Of a stretch of DNA of 64,000 nt, positions 15,683 through 24,121 are shown piece after piece (the first letter of the stretch is position 1; every line of letters starts with the position of its first letter). The translations under genes were made by a program, and so were the position numbers. The notes beneath the pieces were generated by a model, which worked only from the letters and a program-made list of their open reading frames with translations, did not search any database and was not told where the DNA came from. The DNA is taken from NCBI RefSeq assembly GCF_002874965.1, contig NZ_CP025624.1, forward strand, positions 6,826,567 through 6,890,566, in the 5' to 3' direction. The stretch comes from Pseudomonas sp. NC02 (GTDB lineage: Bacteria; Pseudomonadota; Gammaproteobacteria; Pseudomonadales; Pseudomonadaceae).

Positions 15683-17578
15683 TTATTCCTCGAGTTTCAA
15701 TAACGGCTCCTGGAACCGCAACAAGCGCCCCGCATTCCCCAGCACCAGCAGCGTACTGAGGTTGTGCAGCACCGCCGCAATCATCGCGCCCGCCGCGCCC
15801 AGCCAGCCAAATGCGGCGAACACCACGATCGCCAGCGTCCAGCCCAGGCCGATGATCACGTTGACCTGCAGCGTGTGCCGGCACTGGCGGCTCAAGCGTA
15901 CGCACGTGCCCAGGCGCCGCAGGTCGCTGCCGATCAGCACCACGTCCGCCGACGCCAGCGCGATATCCGCCCCGCCCGCGCCCATCGCCACACCGACCAC
16001 GCCGGCCTTGAGCGCCAGGGAATCGTTGATCCCGTCGCCCACCACCATCGGCCGGAAACCGCTGCCGATTTCCCCCAGCACGCGATTGAGTTTGTCCTCC
16101 GGCAACGCCTGGGCTTCGACGTCGCTGATGCCCACTTCCAACGCCAGGCTGTCGGCCACGCTCTGGCGGTCGCCGGTCAGCAGCAGTTGGCGCCCCAGGC
16201 CCAATTCACGCAGCTCTTTCATCGCCTGGCGCGCTTCAGGTTTCACGCTGTCCGCCAGCAACAGCCAGGCAAGGAACTGCCCGTTCAACGCAAGCCCGGC
16301 AATCGGGCCGTCGTGATTGGGGACCGCCGTGGTCGTGATGCCCAGTTGCTCAAACAATTCCGGCCGGCCGAGGGCGGCTTCGCCCTGCCCGGTCTGGGCG
16401 ACCACACCGAGGCCCTGCCGCTCGCGAATATCCGACAACACCAGCATGTGTTCCTGAGTCGCCAGCCCCGCCAACGCCCGGCTGACCGGGTGGCTGCTGG
16501 CCGAGCCGAGGCTGGCCGCCAGATTGAGCAGTGCTTGCCGATCCGGCTCGCGGGTGTCGATGGACTGCAAACGCAGGGTGCCAAACGTCAGGGTGCCGGT
16601 CTTGTCGACCACCAGGGACGTCAGGTCCGCCAGCTCTTCGAGAAACGCCGAGCTGCGAATCAGAATGCCGTGACGCGCCGCCACCGCAATGCCCGCAATC
16701 GCCGTGGCCGGCGCCGACAACACCAAAGCACACGGGCACGCCGCCACCAGCACCGCGAGCATCGCCTGGGCGTCATTGGTGACAAACCAGGTGACCGCCG
16801 CCAGCAACAGCACCAGCACCATGTAGCTGCCGGCGTAGCGCTCCAGCAATCGGGTGATCGGCGGCTTCGAACGTTCGGCGCTCTGCATCAGGGCGATGAC
16901 TTTGCCCAGCGTCGACTCATTGCCGGTGCGGGTCACTTCCAGGCGCAGCAAACCGTCGAGGTTGATCGCGCCACCAAAGACCTGCACGCCGACACTCGCT
17001 TCCAGCGGCACTGATTCACCGGTAATCGGCGCGGTGTCGAGGCTGGCCTGGCCCGACAGCACCACGCCGTCGGCGGGCACGCGGTCACCGGCACGCACTT
17101 CGACGATATCGCCGGTCTTCAGGATGCCGTTGTCCACTTCCAGGATCGTCCCGTCCGCCTGCACCAACCGTGCGTGGCTACGGGTCAGCTTGCCCAGGGC
17201 ATGAATCGCTTCCTGGGAGCCGATGACGCTGCGCTCTTCCAGCACATGGCCGAAGATCATGATGATCGGCAGCAGCGCGGCGGTCAGCAGGTCACCGGTA
17301 GCCCAGGCGCCGAGCATCGCCAGCGCAATGAGTTGGTCGGTGATGCCATGCAAACTTGGATACCGCAGGCTGTACCAGGCCGAGCGCATCACGGGCACGG
17401 CCACCAGCAATGAGGCGACGCCCAACAGCAGTTGGCTCACGCCGGTCTGGTCCGGCGCCAGCCAGCGCCATACCAGGCCCAGGCTGAGCAGGCCCAGGGC
17501 GAGCATCGCCAGGGTCAGTTGCCGGGCGGCGCTGCGTTGTTCGGCCGACGAGAGCATCGGGGCTGCGTGGGCGGTCAT
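15683..17578 (-). CDS. P1B-type heavy-metal transporting ATPase, no HMA domain
   Basis: This 631-residue P-type ATPase has the actuator TGES (186-189), the transmembrane CPC motif (281-283), the phosphorylation site DKTGT (325-329), an SSHP motif near 362 and GDGINDS in the hinge. There is no N-terminal CxxC metal-binding domain. The last membrane helix reads HNLSTLLVLGNAGRLL; it carries neither the Asp-Gly of ZntA/CadA exporters nor the MSxSS of CopA, and is closer to the HN-S/T pattern of CtpC-like pumps, so the metal is not assigned. It overlaps the upstream SPFH gene by four bases and is the last gene of a four-gene operon. The bufferin operon starts 107 bases further on, which hints at copper. 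Confidence 0.88.
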   Translation of the reverse strand: MTAHAAPMLSSAEQRSAARQLTLAMLALGLLSLGLVWRWLAPDQTGVSQLLLGVASLLVAVPVMRSAWYSLRYPSLHGITDQLIALAMLGAWATGDLLTAALLPIIMIFGHVLEERSVIGSQEAIHALGKLTRSHARLVQADGTILEVDNGILKTGDIVEVRAGDRVPADGVVLSGQASLDTAPITGESVPLEASVGVQVFGGAINLDGLLRLEVTRTGNESTLGKVIALMQSAERSKPPITRLLERYAGSYMVLVLLLAAVTWFVTNDAQAMLAVLVAACPCALVLSAPATAIAGIAVAARHGILIRSSAFLEELADLTSLVVDKTGTLTFGTLRLQSIDTREPDRQALLNLAASLGSASSHPVSRALAGLATQEHMLVLSDIRERQGLGVVAQTGQGEAALGRPELFEQLGITTTAVPNHDGPIAGLALNGQFLAWLLLADSVKPEARQAMKELRELGLGRQLLLTGDRQSVADSLALEVGISDVEAQALPEDKLNRVLGEIGSGFRPMVVGDGINDSLALKAGVVGVAMGAGGADIALASADVVLIGSDLRRLGTCVRLSRQCRHTLQVNVIIGLGWTLAIVVFAAFGWLGAAGAMIAAVLHNLSTLLVLGNAGRLLRFQEPLLKLEE

Positions 17579-18609
17579 TGTTCGGCTCCCTGAATGATCA
17601 GGCGGGAATCGTCTTTAGGGTCAACCGTGGTCACGGAGCCGGCCTGCCCGAGAATCTTCGGCAGGCGTTCGCGGTAGAGGCGCAGCAACAGGCCTGGGTC
17701 TTGGACCTGGGCCAGGCTGGCGACGGTAGCGGTTTGCGCCTGGGCGTTGGACAGCCGTTCGCTGGCCTGGGCGTGAGCCACTTGCACGGCGCGGTCGGCG
17801 TCCTGGTTGGCGGTCTGGGTAAGTTTTTCGGCGTCGGTGCGCGCATTGGCCACCGCCTTGTCGGCTTGCTGGCTGGCGGTCAGCACTGCGTTGAAGGCAT
17901 TGACCGCCGGGCCCGGCAAGCTCGATTGCACGTCGACCCGGGTGACTTCGATGCCCAGGCCAAGGCCGGTGGACGCCAGGTCAGCCAGGCGTTGATTGAT
18001 GCCGCGCACCAGGTCGCCACGCAGCCGTTCGCGGCGTTCGGCGGCCTGGTTGTCGGCGCCGATCAACTCGGGGCGCGCCACCAGAATCGTGTCCAGATCC
18101 CGCGCCGCAGTCAGCACCACAGCGCTGCGGGTGACCAGTCGATCCAGCGCCGGCAGCACGTGATCGCCCTGCAACACAAACGCATAGGGTTCGGTGACCT
18201 TGTAGAAGACCCGCACATCCAGTTGCACCACGCCGGCATCGCCAGTCAGCAGGTAACCGGAGCCGGCCAGGGCATCGCTCAGCGGCGTGGCAAAACTGGC
18301 CACGCGATCGGCTTGGGTGGCCGCATCGGAACGCAGCAGGTTTTCCACCCGGCGCTCGATCACCCGGTCCGCGGCGGGCAACAGCACCACTTGCTCGAAC
18401 GGACGCGGCCAGGCCAGCAGCAGCCCGGCATTCTGGATCCGGTCCAGCGCACCGAAGTGCAACACCACGGCGCGGTTCTGCGGGTCGATCTGGCGCACGT
18501 TGGAAAACGCCCACGCCAGCGCGGCCAATACCGTCACCGCATACAGCGCCAGGAACGTCAGCCGTCCAGCCTGGATCCACGGGCTGTCGAGGCTTTCCCG
18601 CTCACTCAT
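17575..18609 (-). CDS. SPFH/band-7 membrane protein (HflK/HflC-like), third of three
   Basis: This 344-residue protein has one N-terminal membrane helix (about residues 15-37), an SPFH/PHB domain (about 40-230) and an Ala/Gln-rich coiled coil (about 230-310; for example TQTANQDADRAVQVAHAQAS). SPFH proteins assemble into large cage-like oligomers on membranes and scaffold or restrain partner proteins; HflK/HflC do this for FtsH. It overlaps both neighbours by four bases, so synthesis is coupled to the preceding SPFH protein and to the following P1B ATPase. The true hflKC genes of pseudomonads lie near hfq-hflX, so this is a paralogue. A role as scaffold for the metal ATPase is inference from the operon. 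Confidence 0.82.
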   Translation of the reverse strand: MSERESLDSPWIQAGRLTFLALYAVTVLAALAWAFSNVRQIDPQNRAVVLHFGALDRIQNAGLLLAWPRPFEQVVLLPAADRVIERRVENLLRSDAATQADRVASFATPLSDALAGSGYLLTGDAGVVQLDVRVFYKVTEPYAFVLQGDHVLPALDRLVTRSAVVLTAARDLDTILVARPELIGADNQAAERRERLRGDLVRGINQRLADLASTGLGLGIEVTRVDVQSSLPGPAVNAFNAVLTASQQADKAVANARTDAEKLTQTANQDADRAVQVAHAQASERLSNAQAQTATVASLAQVQDPGLLLRLYRERLPKILGQAGSVTTVDPKDDSRLIIQGAEQ

Positions 18610-19601
18610 GGCTGGACATCCTTCGGCCCATCCACCAGCGCGCGGAAAGGCGCGGCGTCGGTGCGCAGGATGATCTTGGTGCCCGGCGTGACCACTGTGC
18701 CAAGGGTGTCGAGGGAACGCAGCAGGTTATACAGCTGCGGATTGCCGGCGTAGGCACGGCCATAAATCTGCGCAGCCTCCACCCGGGATTGCGCTTCGAT
18801 GTCGGCGGCTTTCACCGTGGCGTCGGCCTGGACGATTCGCGCATCACGCTCGGCGGCCGAACGAATCTGCGCCGCTTCACGCTTGCCCACGGCGGTTCGT
18901 TCCGTGGCGATGGTCTCGCGCTCGGCGCGCATGCGGTCGACGGTGGCGGCGAGGGTCACCGAGGGCAAGGTCAGCCGTTCAACGCCCACCTGCACCACAC
19001 GCACGCCATAGGTGGTGAGCAATTGTTGATCAATCTGCTGGCGCAACTGCGCTTCAAAATCGGCAATGCGCACCTGGCTGGCATCGGTGTTCACCAGGTT
19101 GGCCAGGTCGAAACTGGCGGCGGTGGTTTCCAGCGCCGAGCCGACAAAGGTACGAATCTGCCGCGCCGCTTCATCCGGCTGGTTCTGCACCGCACGCATA
19201 AAGCGCTGCACGTTGTCGGGATCGCCCTGCACCTGCCAGGCCACGTAGGCCTGCACGATGATCCGCAGGCCATCGCGGGTGCCCACATCCTGCAAACCGC
19301 TGGAGGTGGTGCGCAGGCGCAGGTCTACCGGAATCGCCGCCTCGAACGGCGCCGGCCAGCGCCAGCCCAGGCCCGGCTCCAGCAATACCCGCGACGGGTT
19401 GCCGAAGCGGGTAATCACCGTGGCTTCACCGGAACGCACCTGCACCAGGCTCGCTGCGGCGACCGCGAACAGCACCAGCAATACCGCCCAGCCCATACGC
19501 CGCCAGGGGAACGGGCCGGCTTCGTGTTCATCGCCATGATGGTGATGATGGTGGCCGTGGTGGTGACCATGGCCTGCGTGATCGTGAGAATGAGCGCTCA
19601 A
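18606..19601 (-). CDS. SPFH/band-7 protein with His-rich cytoplasmic N-terminus, second of three
   Basis: This 331-residue protein begins with a striking histidine tail: within the first 26 residues there are 14 His (HSHDHAGHGHHHG, then six consecutive His), followed by a single membrane helix (about residues 37-55), an SPFH domain (about 57-230, QVRSGEATVITRFGNP) and an Ala/Glu-rich coiled coil. The tail resembles zinc/nickel/copper-buffering His stretches and would sit on the cytoplasmic side if the topology matches HflC. It overlaps the next SPFH gene by four bases and is in an operon ending in a P1B ATPase, so a metal-loading or metal-sensing scaffold is plausible. This His tail is not a feature of HflC itself. 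Confidence 0.85.
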   Translation of the reverse strand: MSAHSHDHAGHGHHHGHHHHHHGDEHEAGPFPWRRMGWAVLLVLFAVAAASLVQVRSGEATVITRFGNPSRVLLEPGLGWRWPAPFEAAIPVDLRLRTTSSGLQDVGTRDGLRIIVQAYVAWQVQGDPDNVQRFMRAVQNQPDEAARQIRTFVGSALETTAASFDLANLVNTDASQVRIADFEAQLRQQIDQQLLTTYGVRVVQVGVERLTLPSVTLAATVDRMRAERETIATERTAVGKREAAQIRSAAERDARIVQADATVKAADIEAQSRVEAAQIYGRAYAGNPQLYNLLRSLDTLGTVVTPGTKIILRTDAAPFRALVDGPKDVQP

Positions 19602-19613
19602 CAGATGAACTCC

Positions 19614-21545
19614 TTATTGAACGGCTTTACGCGGCACCGCAGGGTCGGCCGGTAAGGTAAAGGAACGCAGATCGATGGTCGGTGCGCCACTGGCGCCCAG
19701 GCGATGATCAAGAATGAGTAACTTGGCGTGGGCCAGGCCCTGGCTCAGTTGGCTCAGGTACTGCTCCAGCACGAAGGCCTGGCCGGCTTGTTGATAGGCC
19801 TTTTGTTCGGCGCTGAAGCGCAGGTCCGCCGCTTGGGCGCCGGCGCTGACTTCATGGGCCGTGGCCTGGGCCTGGTCGCGGGCGGTACTGGCTTGCAGCA
19901 ACGCCTGGTTGGTCTGCTCACTGGCAGCGCCGCGCTCCCGGGAAATCAGCGCCTGGGCGCCGATCTGCGCAGCTTGCACCGCGTGGTAGGCATTCGCCGC
20001 ACCGGAGGGCGGGTGAATGGCTTCCACCACGGTGGCGAGAATTTCCACGCCGCTGTCGAGTTTCTTCAGGTCCGCTTGCACCGCCTGGCCAATTTCATCG
20101 GCGAGGCTGTTGCGTTCTTCACCCAGCAATTCATCGAGGGTTCGCGAGGCAAACTCGTGCACCAGGATGCGGCTGGCGGTGCTGCGGATCAGCGTGGGCA
20201 CATCGGCGCTGTTATAGGTGGCGGCGAGTGCGGCCTGGTCGGTCAAGCCGATGCGGTACACAAAGCGCACGTCCATATTGACGATCTGGAAGCTCTGCTT
20301 GTCGCCGCTGCTGCTGGCGATCACCTGGGATTTGTCATTTACATGGCTGGCGTCCCACAGGCGATTGGCGATCAGCGGCGCCGGGCCCTCGGCCGGAGCG
20401 ACGTCGGTGTTTGCCGCTTCGCCAACGCTGGTGGCCAGCTCATGGACCACGCCGTTTTCCACGTTCAGTACGCGACCCAGCGGCCACGGCAAACCGGCAT
20501 GCAGGCCAGGCCCGAAGACCTCCACCGGCTTGCCAAAGCGTTCATAGATCCCACGGCTTTGCAGGGCGACTTCATGCACGCCGGTCAGCAACCAGCCTAC
20601 GGCCAGCACCACCACCAGCACTGGCAGGAATGCCCGGCGCATATAGGTGAAGGCCCAGATCTGCCGCAGGTCGATGCCGAAACGGTTGTGCAGTTCGTGC
20701 TGCAGGGCGAGCAACGGTTGCGGCGGCCAGCGCAGCATCCCGGCGATAAAACTTTGCGCCATCAGGCGCGGTTCAAGCCGCTCCTGGCGCGGGCTGAACA
20801 GCGACAGCAGGCCTCTTAGCAGAAACTCCAGCGCCACCAGGGCCGGCAACAGGCCGACCAACACGGCCAGGCGCAAGGGCCACACGGACTCTTCACCGGC
20901 AAACAGCAGACAAATCGCACTGATCACCAGGCAGATAATCGCCACCCGGCCCAGTTGCGCCAGTTGCACCGCTTCCGGCCATTGGGCGGTGCTTTCCTGG
21001 GCCATGCGCCGTTCAAACACCAGCAAGCCGAACGCCAGTGCCAAGGCAATGGCGGCGCCCACACTGGCAGCCTGGCCCAGCGCCGCGGCGGGCAAGGTCA
21101 AGCTCCAGAATTCCAGAACGCTGAAGAATGCCAGCAACGACCAGCCGCACAGCCAGAACACCGGTGCGCCAATCTGCACCAGCAAGCCGTTACCGACGCG
21201 ACCGAACTGCCGGTTTAGCCAGCCAGGTTCTTCTTGTGGCAGCGGCGGTTCGATCAGCCGTGCAGCCGGCTCCTCCAGCGCCATGGCCCGCCAATCCGCG
21301 ACCCACCACGCCGATTGCAAGCCAGCCACCAGCACCAGCAACGCCGAGGCGCAGTTGATCAGCACCACCGGCCAGATCGACAGCGGGGCGAACAGCGCCA
21401 CAAACAGCGCCAGCATCCAGCCGCCGACCGCCAGCACCGTCAGGCCAATGCCGGCCTGCCTTAACCGGCGGGCATGAAACAACCCCTGCTGAAAACGCGG
21501 CAGCCCTTCGATGGCCACGTCATCAGCGTCTAGATCCACTCGCAT
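19614..21545 (-). CDS. Long SPFH/band-7 protein with multi-helix N-terminal membrane domain, first of three
   Basis: This 643-residue protein has an N-terminal membrane region of about 290 residues with seven or eight hydrophobic segments, then another helix (FLPVLVVVLAVGWLLTGV) immediately before an SPFH domain (VALQSRGIYERFGKPVEVFGPG, about 325-530) and an Ala/Gln-rich coiled coil. It is more than half again as long as HflK because of the extra membrane domain. I used the ATG at 21545 (MRVDLDADDVAIEG); a TTG at 21569 would extend it by eight residues but has no better ribosome site. It is the first gene of the operon and is 12 bases upstream of the His-tailed SPFH gene. The function of the N-terminal domain is not recognisable. 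Confidence 0.8.
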   Translation of the reverse strand: MRVDLDADDVAIEGLPRFQQGLFHARRLRQAGIGLTVLAVGGWMLALFVALFAPLSIWPVVLINCASALLVLVAGLQSAWWVADWRAMALEEPAARLIEPPLPQEEPGWLNRQFGRVGNGLLVQIGAPVFWLCGWSLLAFFSVLEFWSLTLPAAALGQAASVGAAIALALAFGLLVFERRMAQESTAQWPEAVQLAQLGRVAIICLVISAICLLFAGEESVWPLRLAVLVGLLPALVALEFLLRGLLSLFSPRQERLEPRLMAQSFIAGMLRWPPQPLLALQHELHNRFGIDLRQIWAFTYMRRAFLPVLVVVLAVGWLLTGVHEVALQSRGIYERFGKPVEVFGPGLHAGLPWPLGRVLNVENGVVHELATSVGEAANTDVAPAEGPAPLIANRLWDASHVNDKSQVIASSSGDKQSFQIVNMDVRFVYRIGLTDQAALAATYNSADVPTLIRSTASRILVHEFASRTLDELLGEERNSLADEIGQAVQADLKKLDSGVEILATVVEAIHPPSGAANAYHAVQAAQIGAQALISRERGAASEQTNQALLQASTARDQAQATAHEVSAGAQAADLRFSAEQKAYQQAGQAFVLEQYLSQLSQGLAHAKLLILDHRLGASGAPTIDLRSFTLPADPAVPRKAVQ

Positions 21546-21592
21546 CCCCAAACGCCCACCCAGAAACAATTAGTTACTCTATAACCCGAAGC

Positions 21593-21615
21593 GTGAAATT
21601 TTTGTTTGGTTTCAC
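21593..21615. promoter_or_regulatory. Inverted repeat in the divergent promoter region between the SPFH and ynbA-like operons
   Basis: GTGAAA and TTTCAC arms are separated by 11 AT-rich bases, between two divergent operons (starts at 21545 and 21730). It could be an operator, but there is no known regulator match, so this is only a candidate. Confidence 0.3.
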
Positions 21616-21729
21616 ACAGATAGTGACGAAAGCCCCAGAAACACGAGCCATCACTGGTTTCAGCGGTGATAAATCGGCACACTCCCCAGAGTTTTTCGCG
21701 GGCTTACGGACAAGGAAGCGTCACTCCCC

Positions 21730-22353
21730 ATGATTTCGATCTATCAGCTTAAACCGCGTTTTCAGAACCTGCTGCGCCCGCTGGTGCAGCGCCTCTACGA
21801 CAACGGCACCACCGCCAACCAGATCACCGTGCTGGCCGGGGTGGTTTCCCTGCTGGTGGGATTGCTGATTGCCGGCTTCGCACAACATGTGTGGCTGTTT
21901 GCGCTGATCCCGCTGTGGATGATCCTGCGCATGGCCCTCAATGCCATCGACGGCATGCTCGCCCGGGAATTCGGCCAGCAGTCGCGACTCGGCGCCTACC
22001 TCAATGAACTGTGTGACGTGATCGCCGACAGCGCACTGATCCTGCCGTTTGCGCTGATCCCCGAGGTCAGCCTGGCGCCGGTGTTGCTGGTGACGCTGCT
22101 GGCGGTGTTCAGCGAATACGCCGGCGTGCTCGGGCCGATGGTCGGGGCTTCCCGGCGTTACGACGGCCCGATGGGCAAGAGTGATCGGGCGTTTGTGCTC
22201 GGGGTGCTGGCCACCGGCGTAGCGCTGGGCTGGCTGGGTGCCGGTTGGGTCGATGCGGTGATGTGGCTGGTCGCGGCGTTGCTGGCCTACACCCTGGTCA
22301 ACCGCGTGCGCCAAGGCTTGAAAGAAGAAACGAACACCTCCCCTTCTGCATAA
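21730..22353 (+). CDS. ynbA: CDP-alcohol phosphatidyltransferase (YnbA-like)
   Basis: This 207-residue membrane protein carries the CDP-alcohol phosphotransferase signature DGMLAREFGQQSRLGAYLNE, continuing to LCDVIAD. These enzymes transfer a phosphatidyl group from CDP-diacylglycerol to an alcohol. In the consensus DGxxAR-x8-G-x3-D-x3-D, the first of the two final Asp is Asn here (GAYLNELCD), which may be a subfamily trait of YnbA. About six membrane helices are expected. It is the first gene of a six-gene operon whose other members resemble ynbC, ynbD and ynbB in length and domains. The alcohol acceptor cannot be read from sequence. Confidence 0.85.
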   Translation: MISIYQLKPRFQNLLRPLVQRLYDNGTTANQITVLAGVVSLLVGLLIAGFAQHVWLFALIPLWMILRMALNAIDGMLAREFGQQSRLGAYLNELCDVIADSALILPFALIPEVSLAPVLLVTLLAVFSEYAGVLGPMVGASRRYDGPMGKSDRAFVLGVLATGVALGWLGAGWVDAVMWLVAALLAYTLVNRVRQGLKEETNTSPSA

Positions 22354-22363
22354 GGATTTTGCG

Positions 22364-24118
22364 ATGCGTGAACAGCAAGAGCACACCTTCAGCACCCATG
22401 ACGGGGTGGAGCTTTTCTACCGTCATTGGCCCGCCACCGCACCCGCGGGCTTTGCGCCGCGCAAGGCGATCTTGCTGTTCCATCGCGGCCACGAACACTC
22501 CGGTCGTATCGCCCACCTGGTGGACGAGCTGAACCTGCCGGAGTTCGACTTCTTCGCCTGGGACGCCCGTGGCCACGGCCAATCGCCCGGCGCGCGCGGC
22601 GACAGCCCGAGCTTCGCCACCAGTGCGCGGGACGTGCAGACTTTCGTTGACCATATCCGCAGCGCCTACAACATCGAGGAAGAACACCTCGCAGTGATCG
22701 CCCAAAGCGTCGGCGCGGTGATCGCGGCCACCTGGGTGCACGACTACGCGCCGAAGATTCGCTCGCTGGTACTCGCCTCCCCCGCATTCAAGGTCAAACT
22801 CTACGTGCCCTTCGCCCGGCCGGGCCTGGCGTTGATGCGCAAGTTTCGCGGCAACTTTTTCGTCAACAGCTACGTCAAGGCCAAGTTCCTGAGCCATGAC
22901 CCGGAGCGCGTGGCGTCCTACGACAGTGATCCGCTGATCACCAAAGCCATTTCCGTGAATGTGCTGCTGGGCCTGTACGAAGCGGCCGACAGGGTTGTAG
23001 CCGATGCCCAGGCAATTCAGGTACCGACCCAACTGCTGATCTCCGGCTCGGACTTTGTGGTGCACCGCAAACCCCAGCAGCAGTTTTTCGACCGCCTCGG
23101 CAGCTTGAAGAAAGAGCTGCACATACTCCCCGGCTTCTTCCACGACACCCTCGGTGAACGTGATCGTGCCGTGGCCTTGAGCAGCGCCCGGCGCTTTATC
23201 CTGCAGAACTTCGAACACCCGCTGGACCGCGCCTCCTTGCTGGATGCCGACAGGATTGGCCTGACCTGCGCCGAATCCGAGTCCCTCGCCGCGCCGTTGC
23301 CACGCAACTCCCTGCGCGACCTGTATTGGCGCATGACCCGCGCCAGCATGGGCCTGGGCAGCAAACTGTCGGATGGCGTGAAGCTCGGTTTCGACACCGG
23401 CTTCGACTCCGGCAGCACCCTGGACTACGTGTACCGCAACAAACCCACCGGCAAAGGCGGGCTGGGGCGGATGATCGACACCAATTACCTGAACTCCATC
23501 GGCTGGCGCGGTATTCGTCAGCGCAAGTTGAACGTGGAAGAGCTGCTGCGCCTGGCGATGGCCAAGCTGCGGGACGAGCAGCGGGAAGTGCGCATCGTCG
23601 ACATCGCCGCCGGGCATGGTCGGTACATTCTGGAAGCCTTGCAGGGCGTTTCGCCGTTGCCGGAATCGATCCTGCTGCGGGACTACAGCGATATCAACGT
23701 GCGCGACGGTGGCGCGCTGATTCGTGAAAAAGGGCTGGGGGATATCGCCCAGTTCGTCAAAGGCGATGCGTTTGACCGGGCGGACCTTGCGGCGCTGGAA
23801 CCCAAGCCGACGCTGGCGGTGGTGTCCGGGCTATATGAACTGTTCGCGGATAACGCGATGGTCGGTGGCTCGCTCGCGGGCTTGGCCGAAGCCGTGGAGC
23901 CCGGTGGTTATCTGGTGTACACCGGCCAACCGTGGCATCCGCAACTGGAACTGATCGCCCGCGCCCTCACCAGCCACCGCCAGGGCCAGGCCTGGGTAAT
24001 GCGCCGGCGCAGCCAGGCGGAAATGGATCAACTGGTGGCAGCCGCCGGTTTCCGCAAGATCACCCAACGCGTGGATGAGTGGGGGATTTTCAGCGTGTCC
24101 CTGGCACAGCGAGCCTGA
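22364..24118 (+). CDS. ynbC: Alpha/beta hydrolase-methyltransferase fusion (YnbC-like)
   Basis: This 584-residue fusion has an N-terminal alpha/beta hydrolase (about residues 1-290) of the monoacylglycerol-lipase/lysophospholipase type, with DARGHGQSPG and the nucleophile elbow IAQSVGAV (Ala in place of the first Gly of GxSxG), an acid in LISGSDFVVH and a His in GFFHDTLGE. The C-terminal half (about 380-584) is a class I SAM-dependent methyltransferase-like domain with motif I RIVDIAAGHGRYI. E. coli YnbC has the same architecture and nearly the same length. It starts ten bases after the ynbA-like stop. Likely it processes the head group or acyl chain of a lipid made by this cluster; the substrate is unknown. 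Confidence 0.85.
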   Translation: MREQQEHTFSTHDGVELFYRHWPATAPAGFAPRKAILLFHRGHEHSGRIAHLVDELNLPEFDFFAWDARGHGQSPGARGDSPSFATSARDVQTFVDHIRSAYNIEEEHLAVIAQSVGAVIAATWVHDYAPKIRSLVLASPAFKVKLYVPFARPGLALMRKFRGNFFVNSYVKAKFLSHDPERVASYDSDPLITKAISVNVLLGLYEAADRVVADAQAIQVPTQLLISGSDFVVHRKPQQQFFDRLGSLKKELHILPGFFHDTLGERDRAVALSSARRFILQNFEHPLDRASLLDADRIGLTCAESESLAAPLPRNSLRDLYWRMTRASMGLGSKLSDGVKLGFDTGFDSGSTLDYVYRNKPTGKGGLGRMIDTNYLNSIGWRGIRQRKLNVEELLRLAMAKLRDEQREVRIVDIAAGHGRYILEALQGVSPLPESILLRDYSDINVRDGGALIREKGLGDIAQFVKGDAFDRADLAALEPKPTLAVVSGLYELFADNAMVGGSLAGLAEAVEPGGYLVYTGQPWHPQLELIARALTSHRQGQAWVMRRRSQAEMDQLVAAAGFRKITQRVDEWGIFSVSLAQRA

Positions 24119-24121
24119 CCC

